A stretch of 64,000 bases of DNA from Polyangiaceae bacterium (GCA_019637295.1 JAHBVX010000002.1:682001-746000), one strand, 5' to 3'. Shown: positions 51,588-60,376, numbered from the stretch's first letter. Program-made: numbers and translations. Notes: generated by a model from the sequence alone, not told the origin.

Positions 51588-52424
51588 TCATCGTCGATTG
51601 CTCTCGAGCTCGCTCAAGCGCCGCTCGAGCTCCGCCAGGCGAGCCTCGGCCGCTTGCCTGGCCGCGCGCTCGGCTTCCTTCTCGGCGCGCTCGGCTTCCT
51701 TTGCGGCGCGCTCGGCTTCCTTCTCGGCGCGCTCGGCCTCCTTCTCGGCGCGCTCGGCTTCCTTCTCGGCGCGCTCGGCTTCCTTCTCGGCGCGCTCGGC
51801 TTCCTCGTGGGTGAGCCAGACGTGCTCACCGGCGCGGTCGTCGGTGATGCGGATTGGGTCGGCCCAGAGCCAGGCGTCGATGGCCTCCGAGAAGAAGGGG
51901 CCGGCGCCGAAGTGCATCCGCTCGAGGGCGCCGTCACGCACGACCCACTGCTGGATCGCGACGGGCCCGCCCAGCGAGCGCGGACCAACGAGCTCCGGAT
52001 CGAGCACCCAGAGCTCGCCGATGCCCGAGGCGGCATACTTCTCGTGGATGTCCTTGTAGTCCTTGTACGGATGATTCTTGCTCACCACCTCGATGGCGAG
52101 GCGGGGCACGGTGTGGCCGGGCTTCCACGAGCACAAGCTCGAGAGCTGCGCCGCGTTCGGCGGGGCAGGCTCGACGAGCGCCACGTCGGGATCGATGCCC
52201 ACCCGAGGGTCGTCCTCGTACCAACGCACGGCGAGGTTGCGGGTGACGATGGCGTCGAGGCAGCTCCGTGCCGCCCAAGCCTCGAGCAAGAGCACCAGGT
52301 AGCGCAGCAGCAGATCGTGGGGGCGAGACTCGGGCACGTGGATCTCCGGCAAGACCCACGCTTCAGCCGCGGCCCGCACCTCGTAGCGCAGGGCTACGAC
52401 CGCTCGGGTGTCACTCATGGTCAT
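51588..52424 (-). CDS. Uma2-family (DUF820) protein with coiled-coil tail
   Basis: From the ATG at 52424 the protein has 278 residues. Residues 10-200 show the Uma2 restriction-endonuclease-like fold: Asp in IDPDVALVE and IEVVSKNHPYKD with a following Lys and KYAASGIGELWVLDPE, the usual metal and catalytic region. Its function is unproven in general. A tail of seven-residue repeats (AERAEKE, about seven copies) then forms a predicted coiled coil of nearly 50 residues, encoded by the 21-base tandem repeat. The extension is not part of the family core. It overlaps the reading start region of the next lipoprotein. Confidence 0.8.
   Translation of the reverse strand: MTMSDTRAVVALRYEVRAAAEAWVLPEIHVPESRPHDLLLRYLVLLLEAWAARSCLDAIVTRNLAVRWYEDDPRVGIDPDVALVEPAPPNAAQLSSLCSWKPGHTVPRLAIEVVSKNHPYKDYKDIHEKYAASGIGELWVLDPELVGPRSLGGPVAIQQWVVRDGALERMHFGAGPFFSEAIDAWLWADPIRITDDRAGEHVWLTHEEAERAEKEAERAEKEAERAEKEAERAEKEAERAAKEAERAEKEAERAARQAAEARLAELERRLSELESNRR
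51664..51810. repeat. 21-base tandem repeat coding heptads
   Basis: Seven tandem copies of a 21-base unit (GCGCGCTCGGCTTCCTTCTCG split here as GCGCGCTCGGC + TTCCTTCTCG on the plus strand) lie inside the Uma2 gene. Most copies are identical or differ by one or two bases; the last diverges at its end. Each unit codes one AERAEKE heptad, so copy-number change alters the coiled-coil length without a frameshift. Confidence 0.9.
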
Positions 52425-52557
52425 CAGTGTAGCTCGCGTAGGACGGGCGCGGCGCAGGCGTTGCCGCAGCGGCTCTGCGTTGCATGGCGTGTGCCTCTGG
52501 AGGAACCCTCGAATTCTCGGCAATTCCCGCCGATCGGGGGCCGGCGGCCGGCGGCGG

Positions 52558-52575
52558 CTGGCGGCCAGTCGCCAG
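52558..52575 (-). terminator. GC hairpin after the aldolase/dehydrogenase gene
   Basis: CTGGCG, six bases and CGCCAG form a 6-base-pair stem starting two bases beyond the stop codon at 52578-52580 of the gene on the minus strand. It stands in a CGG-rich stretch with no T-run, so it is a weak terminator or RNA stability hairpin at best. Confidence 0.25.
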
Positions 52576-52577
52576 GG

Positions 52578-54653
52578 CTAGCGCACGAACGCGGCGGCGT
52601 TACCGCCGTCGACGGTGATGACCGCGCCGGTGGTGGCCTCGGCGGTCGCCAGGAACAACAGCGCGTCGGCGACGTCCTTTGCGGTCGTCTCGCGTCCGAG
52701 CAGGTTCTGCGCGAAGTACTCGTCCGGGGAGACTCCGCGCGCTCTGGCGCGCGCCTCGAGCACGCCCCCGCCGAACAGCTCGGTGCGGATGCGATCCGCG
52801 TTGATGGCGCTCGAGCGGATCCCGTACTTTCCGAGATCGACCGCGTACTGGCGCATGAGCGCGACGAGGGCAGCCTTGGGCACGGCGTAGGGGCCGAAGT
52901 CGGGCCCCGGGTTGAACGCGCTCTTCGACGCGTTGAACAAGAGGCAACCACCGAGACCCTGAGCGATCAGCGTACGGCTCGCCAACGACGCCACGCGTTG
53001 GTGCGAGAGCAGGTTGATGTCGAGGGACTGCCGCAGCGCAAGGTCTCCCGCTGGCTCGTGGAGCTGGCCCGAGGGCGCCGTGCCTGCGTTCGACACGACG
53101 AGATCGAGACCACCGAAGTGACGCGTCGTCTCGCGGAGCAGACGCTCGACTTCGGCGTCGCTGGTCACGTCCGCCGTCACCGTGTGCACGGCCGGCCCGA
53201 AACGCGCCAGCGTGGAGCCGCACTCGGCGAGCCGCACCCCGTCGCGATCCGAGAGCGTGACGTGGGCGCCCGCGGCCAGGAGCGCCTCGGCGGCGGCGCG
53301 ACCGATGCCACTGGCTGCGCCCGTGACCAGCGCGATGCGCCCCGCGAGGGCGCCGCCCCGGGCCTTGCCCACGGCGAGCTTGGCCTGCTCGAGGCTCCAG
53401 TACTCCACCTCGAACAGCTGCAGCGCGTCCACCGGCTCGAAGCGCCCGAGGCTCTCGGCGTCGTGGAACACGCGGGCCGAGTGGAGCACCAGATCCGACG
53501 CGACGCGGGCGTCACGCAGGGTCGAGCCCAGACACGCCGCGCCGAGCCCGGGGACGTGCACCACCCGGGGCAGGCGATCGAGCCGTGTCAGGTCGCGACC
53601 GAGGGCCGCGCGCCCCCGCTCGAAGTACTGTTCGTAGCGCGCGGCGAAGGCGCGCAGTCCCTCGTCGATGGCGCTGCGGGCTCGCGCTGGCTCGGGCAGC
53701 AGCTCGCCGTCGCGCAGCGCGGCGAGGAAGAGAGGGAACGGCTTGATCCGGATCACGTGATCCGGCGTCACCGTGCCGCGCGCCGTCAGGTGCTCGGCGT
53801 CGTCGCGCTCGAGCAGCGCGAGCACGTCCGGCTCGTCGCGCCACTCGATGCAGAGCCGCTTGCCGTCGGCAGCAGTCCCCAGCGCGCCGCGCAGCAGCGG
53901 CGACAGCTCGGCCTGGCGCCTGCGGCGCTCGTCGTCGCTGAGCCGCCCGGCAACGACGACGGCGCGAGTGCCGCGCCTCACCGCCTGCTCGGCCCGATCC
54001 ACGGCGGCGATCATGCGCTCGTAGCTCTCCTCGGCGGACGACCCCCAGGTGAAGATCCCGTGCTTGTCGAGGATCATGAGCCCGGCGAGACCGAAGTCGG
54101 CGCCGAGCTCCACGATCGCGCGCGCCAGCGCGAAGCCCGGCATGACGTAGGGCACGAAGAGCGCGCCGCCCTCGTACAGCTCCTCGACGCGAGCGCGGCT
54201 GTCGGGTTGATCCACGAGCGTGAGTACAGCGTCGGCGTGCGTGTGATCGACGAACTTGGCGGGCACGAAGGCGTGCAAGAGGGCCTCTACGCTCGGCGTG
54301 GGGCTCTTGGGGTCGAGCATTTGGCTCTGCAGCGCCCGAACCATGTCCTCGTCGGAGAGTTTCTCGAGCCGACACAGCGCCTCCAGAGGCCCGAGGCGAC
54401 AGGCCGGGAAGCCGGCGGGCTCGATGGTCGCCAGATCCCAGCCGCTGCCCTTGACGTAGAGCACCCGTGCCCGCTCGCCGGTCAGCTCCGAAGCCTGGGA
54501 TTTCACGCTGGTATTGCCGCCGCCGTGCAGCACCAGGCTGGGCTCGGACCCGAGCAGGCGCGAGGAGTAGACCCTCAGCGCGAGGTCCTCGCCGAGCTGG
54601 CCGTGGCGCTCGAGCGCGGCGCGGGCCTCCGTTGGGTTCCAGGACGATTTCAC
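52578..54653 (-). CDS. Bifunctional class II aldolase/short-chain dehydrogenase
   Basis: The GTG at 54653 has a GAGGA ribosome site 6 bases before it and gives 691 residues; an ATG at 54701 would add an Arg-rich leader. Residues 1-400 form a class II aldolase domain (LHGGGNTSVKS near 40-50, HTHADAVL with zinc-binding His and its partner DKHGIFTWG). Residues 425-691 form an SDR domain with VTGAASGIGRAA, NAGTAPSG, a Tyr-Lys pair in YAVPKAALV and a C-terminal GAVITVDGG. Such fusions (RhaD/RhaE type) cleave rhamnulose-1-phosphate and oxidise lactaldehyde to lactate in rhamnose use. The substrate is inferred; no rhamnose genes are nearby. Confidence 0.88.
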   Translation of the reverse strand: MKSSWNPTEARAALERHGQLGEDLALRVYSSRLLGSEPSLVLHGGGNTSVKSQASELTGERARVLYVKGSGWDLATIEPAGFPACRLGPLEALCRLEKLSDEDMVRALQSQMLDPKSPTPSVEALLHAFVPAKFVDHTHADAVLTLVDQPDSRARVEELYEGGALFVPYVMPGFALARAIVELGADFGLAGLMILDKHGIFTWGSSAEESYERMIAAVDRAEQAVRRGTRAVVVAGRLSDDERRRRQAELSPLLRGALGTAADGKRLCIEWRDEPDVLALLERDDAEHLTARGTVTPDHVIRIKPFPLFLAALRDGELLPEPARARSAIDEGLRAFAARYEQYFERGRAALGRDLTRLDRLPRVVHVPGLGAACLGSTLRDARVASDLVLHSARVFHDAESLGRFEPVDALQLFEVEYWSLEQAKLAVGKARGGALAGRIALVTGAASGIGRAAAEALLAAGAHVTLSDRDGVRLAECGSTLARFGPAVHTVTADVTSDAEVERLLRETTRHFGGLDLVVSNAGTAPSGQLHEPAGDLALRQSLDINLLSHQRVASLASRTLIAQGLGGCLLFNASKSAFNPGPDFGPYAVPKAALVALMRQYAVDLGKYGIRSSAINADRIRTELFGGGVLEARARARGVSPDEYFAQNLLGRETTAKDVADALLFLATAEATTGAVITVDGGNAAAFVR

Positions 54654-54672
54654 GCGGGGTCCTCGTTGAGGT

Positions 54673-54701
54673 TTGAGCCGACGACCTGCGGAGCGTACCA
54701 T
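54673..54701 (+). promoter_or_regulatory. Candidate promoter of the V4R-like gene
   Basis: TTGAGC (54673-54678) and TACCAT (54696-54701) are separated by 17 bases; each matches four of six consensus bases. Transcription would start near 54708, leaving about 14 bases to the ATG at 54722. The site overlaps the region just upstream of the divergent aldolase gene, so the two could be regulated together. Confidence 0.35.
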
Positions 54702-54721
54702 CGAACGGACGGGGCCTGGCG

Positions 54722-55294
54722 ATGCAGCGATCCGCCCGAGTTCAAGCCAAGACAGTTCGAGTGCGCGAGCACTTCGTGGCCGAGCGCTTCGGCGAAGACG
54801 CCCGCCAGCGGTACTTGACGAGCGTCACGCCCGGACTGCGCGCCCTGCTCGGCTCCAAGGACGAACCACCCGGCGGGTGGGTGGACTTCGCGCTGTTCGT
54901 CGAGGCCAACGAGGTCGCCGACAAGCTGTTTGGGCGCGGCGACATGGCCCTCGCCTGGGACGCCGGCCGCTTCGCCGCCACCCACAACGCTGGCGTCTGG
55001 CGCAGCCTGCTGCTCCGTCACATCCGGCCGAGCACGTTCCTCGGTATCGCGGCGGGGCTCTGGAGCTCGCACTACGAGGGCGGCAAGCTCATCACCCGCG
55101 CCCACGGCAGCGACGGCGTCGTGGCGACGCTGTCGGACTTCCCCACACCGCACCGCGCCCACTGTCTATCGATCGCGGGCTGGCTCGTCGGGTCCCTCGA
55201 GATCGGACCGCGCAAGGAGATCCGCGTGGAGGAGTCGACGTGTCGCGCCCTCGGCGGGCGCTCGTGCGAGTTTCGCGTGATGTGGCGGGACTGA
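54722..55294 (+). CDS. V4R-like myxobacterial paralogue-family protein
   Basis: This 190-residue protein has a helical N-terminus (VREHFVAERFGEDARQRYL in parts) and a C-terminal half with GLWSSHYEGG, DFPTPHRAHCLSIAGWLVG and CRALGGRSCEFRVMW. The pattern CxxxGxxxCEF resembles 4-vinyl-reductase (V4R) small-molecule-binding domains and the TIGR02265-type paralogue family of myxobacteria. Cys near residue 155 and the two of the final motif could bind a metal or ligand. It has no membrane segment or signal peptide. It probably senses a hydrophobic ligand in the cytoplasm. No partner gene is obvious. Confidence 0.6.
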   Translation: MQRSARVQAKTVRVREHFVAERFGEDARQRYLTSVTPGLRALLGSKDEPPGGWVDFALFVEANEVADKLFGRGDMALAWDAGRFAATHNAGVWRSLLLRHIRPSTFLGIAAGLWSSHYEGGKLITRAHGSDGVVATLSDFPTPHRAHCLSIAGWLVGSLEIGPRKEIRVEESTCRALGGRSCEFRVMWRD

Positions 55295-55323
55295 GCCGCT
55301 TCCGCGTCGCCCCGACAGGCCGA

Positions 55324-57441
55324 TCAGAAGAGCACGCCCATGTACCAGCGGAGGATCTGCGCGGTGGAGGTGTCTCCCGCGCCGCTGTCCCGCAGCGTCT
55401 CGACCAGGCGGTTCTGTTCTTGGGTCTGGTAGCCGAGCCCGCCGAGGGGGAACAACACGCCGTACTGCAGGCTGGTGAAGAAGCCGCCCATCTTGTCCGG
55501 GTCGTCGTTGAGGGCGCCGTCCTTGGCTTGATAGTAGAGCTGCAGGTTCAGCTCGATGCCCAGATCGCGCTTGTGGCCGGGGGTCTGTACGAACTGGCTG
55601 GCGCGGGTCCAGATGGCCGCGAAGCCGCCGCCGAAGCGTTGCCCCGATACGTTGCGCAGGAAGTCGTAGTCCACGCTGGGGCGGAAGTAGTAGCTGCCCT
55701 GAACGCGGGTGAGCAAGTTGCGGTTCAGGATCAGGTCCACCTTGTAGTTCGGGTGGAAGCGGAAGGTGGAGAAGGTGCGCTCGCCAGCGTTGGGCAGCAG
55801 CTCGTCTTGACCGGGCGCGGTGCGCGAGAAGTCGCCGTCCCCCGAGGCCCAACCGTGCATGAAGCCGAGCTTCAAGCGATCCTCCACCAGCTTCTGCTCG
55901 AGCTCGAGAGCGTAGCCGTACTGGCGCAGCTTCCAGCCGTTGTCCCCGGTGGGGTTGACGTAGTTGCTGCCATTCGACAGCGTGTTCTCGATCGAGCCCT
56001 GGATGGTCACCGCCTCGAGCTCGAAGCGGAACTTCTTGTACAGGAGCTGCACCCACAGATCCGGGATCCAGGCGACGGCGCCGCGCCGCACGTAGCCCGG
56101 GGAGGCCGCGCCGGGTCCGCAGTTCAGCGCGGGAGCCACGTTGCAGCCGCCGCTGGTGTCGTTGGCGAGGAGCTGGCGGCGGTGCACCACGTACAGGCCC
56201 GTGTTCAGCACGACGTTGCCCTGGGCCAGCGCCAGCTTCGTGCGCTCCGCGCTCTTGCGTCGCGAAATCGCCAGCACGTACTGATCGACGTCGTCCAGCT
56301 GGGCCACGTCGTAGGGCTGCGCCTGCGGCATGCTGCGCGTCTCGCTGGTGGTGCCCTCGTTGGCGAAGTCCCAGGCGCCCGCGATGTACAGATCGATCGA
56401 CTGCAGACCGGTCACGAACAGGATGCGGTCCGCGGTGGTCTGGTAGTCGTCGTCGTGGCCGTCACCCGCGTTGGCGAGCAGGCCCAGGCCCCAGTGGCTG
56501 GGCATGCGGCCGAAGCGGAGCTGACCGACGGGCGTGAGGTACTCGGCCCACACGCGCTTGACCCGCACGCTGTCCCTCAGGCTGTTGTTGCCGTCGCTCG
56601 GCGGCACCTGCGAGGAGTCGAACGCGCCCAGCGGATAGTAGCCGGCGCGCTTGTTCACCGCGTAGCCACCGTCGGCGTTGGGTGAGTTGCTGAAGCCCTC
56701 CGGCGTCGAGCCCAGCACCAGGTTGTCGAGCAGGTCGATTTGGCTCATCACCCGCAGGTTGTCGGAGATGTGCAGCTCGGGGTTGAGGCGAAAGCGGATG
56801 TTCGCGCCTGCCTGCGTCTTGTTCTTGCAGGGGAAGCGCGCTTGCCGCGGATCATCGCTGTCGCCGATGCCGCCCTCGTCGGGCGTACACAGCGCGGGGC
56901 CGAAGGTCTGATCCCGACCCGTGTAGTGGTTGTCCGCGGGCATCGGCCAGATGGCCTGGTTGGGCGTGTCGATGCGCCCGAGCGAGAAGTTGTGGAACAG
57001 CTCCGCGCGCATGCGGAAGTAGCCGTGGATCTCGAAGATGGGGCGCGCGTGCGACCACCACTGCTCGGAGTAGACCTGGTCGCCGTCGCGCGCCTTCTGC
57101 TGCGCTTTGGCGTCGGCGGCCTTGGCGCGCTGTTGTTCGAGTGCCTTGGTGTCCGCGCCGGGCTGCGGCCACATGGGCATGGGGCCGAGGCCCGGCCCGG
57201 TGGGCCCCGCGGGTCCGGGCTTCGGCGACGGCTCCGCGGGTGGAGTCTCCTCCTCCTCCGCTTCCTCGGCTTCCTCCTCCGCTTCCTCGTCCGGCGCCGC
57301 TACGGGCTTGGCGGGAGCAGCAGGCTTGCCCGGCGCGGGTTTGGCGGGCGCAGGATTGGCCGGCGCGGGCTGTGCCCACGCCGATGAGGAGGAGATCCAG
57401 AGCGCAGAGAGCGCCACCCATACGCGAGTCGTCTTGAGCAT
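55324..57441 (-). CDS. TIGR04551-type outer-membrane protein
   Basis: This 705-residue protein has a signal peptide ending SAWAQ (about residue 24), then a Pro/Ala/Lys-rich segment and a Glu-rich stretch (50-65). The mature part opens with IFEIHGYFRMRAELFHNFSLG (in parts IFEIHGYFRMRAEL and FHNFSLG), the hallmark of the Myxococcota family TIGR04551. Barrel-like strands (GQLRFGRMPSHWGLGLLAN, YYFRPSVDYDF) fill the rest, ending RWYMGVLF with a terminal Phe. It is an outer-membrane barrel of unknown transport role. It is separated from the kinase upstream by 96 bases holding a direct repeat. Confidence 0.85.
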   Translation of the reverse strand: MLKTTRVWVALSALWISSSSAWAQPAPANPAPAKPAPGKPAAPAKPVAAPDEEAEEEAEEAEEEETPPAEPSPKPGPAGPTGPGLGPMPMWPQPGADTKALEQQRAKAADAKAQQKARDGDQVYSEQWWSHARPIFEIHGYFRMRAELFHNFSLGRIDTPNQAIWPMPADNHYTGRDQTFGPALCTPDEGGIGDSDDPRQARFPCKNKTQAGANIRFRLNPELHISDNLRVMSQIDLLDNLVLGSTPEGFSNSPNADGGYAVNKRAGYYPLGAFDSSQVPPSDGNNSLRDSVRVKRVWAEYLTPVGQLRFGRMPSHWGLGLLANAGDGHDDDYQTTADRILFVTGLQSIDLYIAGAWDFANEGTTSETRSMPQAQPYDVAQLDDVDQYVLAISRRKSAERTKLALAQGNVVLNTGLYVVHRRQLLANDTSGGCNVAPALNCGPGAASPGYVRRGAVAWIPDLWVQLLYKKFRFELEAVTIQGSIENTLSNGSNYVNPTGDNGWKLRQYGYALELEQKLVEDRLKLGFMHGWASGDGDFSRTAPGQDELLPNAGERTFSTFRFHPNYKVDLILNRNLLTRVQGSYYFRPSVDYDFLRNVSGQRFGGGFAAIWTRASQFVQTPGHKRDLGIELNLQLYYQAKDGALNDDPDKMGGFFTSLQYGVLFPLGGLGYQTQEQNRLVETLRDSGAGDTSTAQILRWYMGVLF

Positions 57442-57483
57442 CGCCGCCCGAAAGTTGACGGCCTGTCTCGCATGGGGCGGTCA

Positions 57484-57515
57484 TTTCTGTCAACGCGGCC
57501 GGTGGTTTCTGCCAA
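57484..57515. promoter_or_regulatory. Direct repeat upstream of the TIGR04551 gene
   Basis: TTTCTGTCAA (57484-57493) and TTTCTGCCAA (57506-57515) are near-identical decamers spaced 22 bases apart, two turns of the helix. On the minus strand they read TTGRCAGAAA. They lie 40-75 bases upstream of the TIGR04551 start codon. Same-face spacing favours a protein binding site, but with only two copies chance cannot be excluded. Confidence 0.35.
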
Positions 57516-57537
57516 ATATGACGCCGATTCCAACGCC

Positions 57538-58692
57538 TCAGGCGCGGTACGCTTGCATCACCGCCGTGCGGAGCTTCTCGGCTTGGGCGGGCGCGACCGA
57601 GGCCGAGCCGACGGCCGCGGCCGCGGGCAGCCCCATTTGGCTGATGGCCCGCGCGTGCTCGGCCAGCCGCTGCTGGGCGCTCCAGCCGTCGGTCTCGGGC
57701 AGCCCCAGGGCGCTGCGGAACGCCTCGCCCAACTCGATGGCCGAGCCGTAGCGGTGCATCGGGTCCTTGGCCAGCGCCCGGGCAAAGAGCAGATCGAGCA
57801 CGCCGGGGGCTTGGGGCACCAGGCTGGTGAGCGGGGGTGGGCTCTCTTCCACCTGCGCGGTGCGCACCATGATCTCGTTGCGGGTGGGGGAGTCGAAGGG
57901 GGTGACGCCCGTGAGCATCTCGAACAAAACGATTGCTGCGGCGTACAGATCGGCGCGCGGGTCGATGTGCCGGCCGAGCACCTGCTCGGGAGACATGTAG
58001 GCGCCGGTGCCCGGCGCCATGCCGCCGGTGTTCCGCGCCTCGCCAGCCGGTAGCCGCGCGATGCCGAAGTCCGTCAGCTTGACCACACCGTCGTTGCGCA
58101 CCAGCAGATTGCTGGGCTTCACGTCGCGGTGGATGATGCCCAAGGTGTGAATGGCCGCTAGCGCGCCCAGCAGCTGAGAGAAGTAGTGCCACGCGCGCAT
58201 GAAGGGCATGCAGGGCAGCCCGCCGGGCACGGCGCGCGCCACCTGGCGCTCGATGACGTCGTCGAGCGCTCGCCCTTCCACCAGTTCGATGACGATCGCG
58301 AGCTGGCCGTCCTGCTGGTAGAGCGCGAAGAAGTGCACGATGTTGGGATGGCTCAGGCGACCGAGCGCCTGCGCCTCCCCCAAGAACAGCTTGCGCGCCC
58401 GCTCCCGACTCTTGAGCATGGGGTGGAGCACCTTGACCGCGACCGGATGCTCGGGCGTCGCGCCGCGGGGGCCCTCGGGATTGTAGTAGAGCCACGCTCG
58501 GTACACGATCCCCATACCCCCTTCGCCGAGTTGGTCCCCGAGGACCGCGCGCCCCCACCCCAGATCCAGCTCGGCTCCTGGGCCCACGCGACCTTGGACC
58601 GGAGCGACTCGTTGGCCGCAGAGCGGACAAAACCGCGCGGTGTCCTCGATGACGTTGCGACAGCCGGCGCAGATGGCCACGAGCGCCAGCAT
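57538..58692 (-). CDS. Ser/Thr kinase with N-terminal zinc ribbon
   Basis: This 384-residue protein starts with a zinc ribbon (Cys8, Cys11, Cys22, Cys25, read in CAGC and CPLC). A kinase domain at about 45-320 has the glycine loop GEGGMGIVY, Lys in VAVKVLHP, the catalytic loop HRDVKPSN, DFG and MSPEQ; all catalytic residues are intact. The C-terminal 60 residues are Ala-rich and helical. There is no membrane segment, so it is a soluble kinase. The ribbon could be a protein-binding or metal-sensing module. An N-terminal ribbon on a bacterial kinase is found elsewhere in Myxococcota but is not typical of Pkn-type receptors. Confidence 0.87.
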   Translation of the reverse strand: MLALVAICAGCRNVIEDTARFCPLCGQRVAPVQGRVGPGAELDLGWGRAVLGDQLGEGGMGIVYRAWLYYNPEGPRGATPEHPVAVKVLHPMLKSRERARKLFLGEAQALGRLSHPNIVHFFALYQQDGQLAIVIELVEGRALDDVIERQVARAVPGGLPCMPFMRAWHYFSQLLGALAAIHTLGIIHRDVKPSNLLVRNDGVVKLTDFGIARLPAGEARNTGGMAPGTGAYMSPEQVLGRHIDPRADLYAAAIVLFEMLTGVTPFDSPTRNEIMVRTAQVEESPPPLTSLVPQAPGVLDLLFARALAKDPMHRYGSAIELGEAFRSALGLPETDGWSAQQRLAEHARAISQMGLPAAAAVGSASVAPAQAEKLRTAVMQAYRA

Positions 58693-58882
58693 AGGCCACG
58701 CCCGGGTTGCCGCAAAACGCGCGGGCGACGGGTCGTCCCCCCGCGGCCGCCGCCCGACAAAGGCTCGCCGTGATCGGCGATGTCCGTTGCGTTGCGCTGG
58801 CGGGCTGGCCTAGCCTTCGGTTGGCTCGAATCCACCTGGCCTCGGGGTCCCTAGCGAGCCCGAGCCCTCACTCTCGACTCCC

Positions 58883-60376
58883 ATGCGAAACACCTCCCGG
58901 CTCTCGTGTCTTGCTCTGAGCTCCCTGTTGGCGTCGGTGCTCGTCGTGCTCGCCGCCGGCGGGTCGGCGCATGCTCAGAGCGCGACGGAGAAGGAGTTCA
59001 GCGTACAGCGATTCAACCCAGCCCCGGGCCCGCGAAACTTCTTCACCACCCGCGGCGCGCGAACCGACGGTGAGATGGCGTGGAGTGCGGGGCTGTTCGC
59101 CAACTACTCGTACAAGCCGTTCGTGATCCGCAGCTGCCGCTCCGAAACCGACTGCGATGATCCGAACGCGTCGCGTCCGACCGACATCCCCGTGATCGAG
59201 AACATGGTGACGGCGGATCTGATGGGCACCCTCACCCCCATCCCCCGGCTGCAGCTCGGGCTGCGCGCCCCGATCACCTTCGCCAAGGGACAGGGCCTGA
59301 CGGATCGCGGCACCGCCGATCCGGATGGACTAGAGGCGTTCGGCCTGGGAGACGCCGAGCTCGAGGCCAAGGCGCGCCTGCATGGCGAGGTACGAGACAC
59401 CGTGGTGGCTGGCGCGGCGCTGTTCGTGACTGGACCCCTCGGCCGCGCGACCTCCAAGGGCAACTACATCGGCGACGCGGGGCCCACGGTGGGGATCCGC
59501 GGGATCTTCGACGGCGCCGAGGGCCCGTTCTCGTTCGGCGCCAACCTGGCGGCCGTCTATCGCAGTGAAGGTCGAGTCGGCTCCACCGCGCTGGGGCCCG
59601 AGTTCCGCTACGGGGTCGCCGGCGGCTTCGCCGCGAGCCCGACGCTGCGCCTGGTGGTCGATGGCTTCGGCGGCACCAAGTTCTCGGCCAAGAACGGCAC
59701 CAACTCGCTCGAGGCCAACGCTGGCGTGCAGATCCTGCCGCTCGACTCGCCGTTCGTGATCAGCGTCGGTGCCGGCACCGGCCTGGTACAGGGCGTCGGC
59801 GTGCCCGCGGTGCGTGGCTTCTTGGGTCTCACGTTCGTTCAAGAGATGAAGGACAGCGACGGCGATGGCATCCCGGATCACTCGGACAAGTGCCCGACCG
59901 AGCCCGAGGACAAAGACGGCTACCAAGACGCCGACGGCTGCCCGGACTACGACAACGACGGCGACACCATCAAGGACGAGCAGGACAAGTGCCCGAACGA
60001 GCCGGAGGACTTCGACGGCTTCCAGGACTCGGATGGCTGCCCCGACAAGGACAACGACAAGGATGGCATCCCCGATGATCGGGACCAGTGCCCGGACAAG
60101 CCGGAGACCTTCAATGGCTTCCAGGACGCGGACGGCTGCCCGGACGAGCCCGATCGGGACGGCGACGGTGTCCCGGACTCCCGTGACAAGTGCCCGGACG
60201 AGCCCGAGGACACCGATGGCTTCCAGGATGAGGATGGCTGCCCGGATCCGGACAACGACGGCGACGGCATCCCGGACAATCAGGACGAGTGCATCGACGA
60301 GCCCGAGACCAAGAACGGCTACCAAGACGAGGATGGATGTCCCGACGAGGTCCCTGGTAAACCCAAGAAGAAGTGA
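58883..60376 (+). CDS. Thrombospondin type-3 repeat outer-membrane protein
   Basis: This 497-residue protein has a signal peptide ending AHAQS (about residue 31). Residues 40-315 form a beta-barrel-like region (LMGTLTPIPRLQLGLRAPITF in parts). From about 322 to 490 come TSP3-type calcium-binding repeats: DSDGDGIPD, CPTEPEDKDGYQ, DNDGDTIKDEQDKCP and similar units, with about ten cysteines in the regular spacing of KCP and DGCPD. A C-terminal OmpA domain, which normally follows such repeats, is missing: the protein ends in PGKPKKK. It sits 3 bases before a TlpA-like gene, so the two share a transcript. Confidence 0.85.
   Translation: MRNTSRLSCLALSSLLASVLVVLAAGGSAHAQSATEKEFSVQRFNPAPGPRNFFTTRGARTDGEMAWSAGLFANYSYKPFVIRSCRSETDCDDPNASRPTDIPVIENMVTADLMGTLTPIPRLQLGLRAPITFAKGQGLTDRGTADPDGLEAFGLGDAELEAKARLHGEVRDTVVAGAALFVTGPLGRATSKGNYIGDAGPTVGIRGIFDGAEGPFSFGANLAAVYRSEGRVGSTALGPEFRYGVAGGFAASPTLRLVVDGFGGTKFSAKNGTNSLEANAGVQILPLDSPFVISVGAGTGLVQGVGVPAVRGFLGLTFVQEMKDSDGDGIPDHSDKCPTEPEDKDGYQDADGCPDYDNDGDTIKDEQDKCPNEPEDFDGFQDSDGCPDKDNDKDGIPDDRDQCPDKPETFNGFQDADGCPDEPDRDGDGVPDSRDKCPDEPEDTDGFQDEDGCPDPDNDGDGIPDNQDECIDEPETKNGYQDEDGCPDEVPGKPKKK

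Noticed and set aside
51664-51810. Tandem repeat as a possible CRISPR array
   Set aside because: The unit is 21 bases, directly tandem without spacers, in frame, and codes a heptad coiled coil.
51654-54818. Plus-strand open frame of 1054 codons
   Set aside because: It lies antisense to the Uma2 and aldolase/dehydrogenase genes, has a composition rich in Arg, Glu and His with no family motif, and is a product of high GC codon bias.
54673-56685. Plus-strand open frame of 670 codons
   Set aside because: It runs across the V4R-like gene and antisense through the TIGR04551 gene. No motif, and the real frames both have family signatures.
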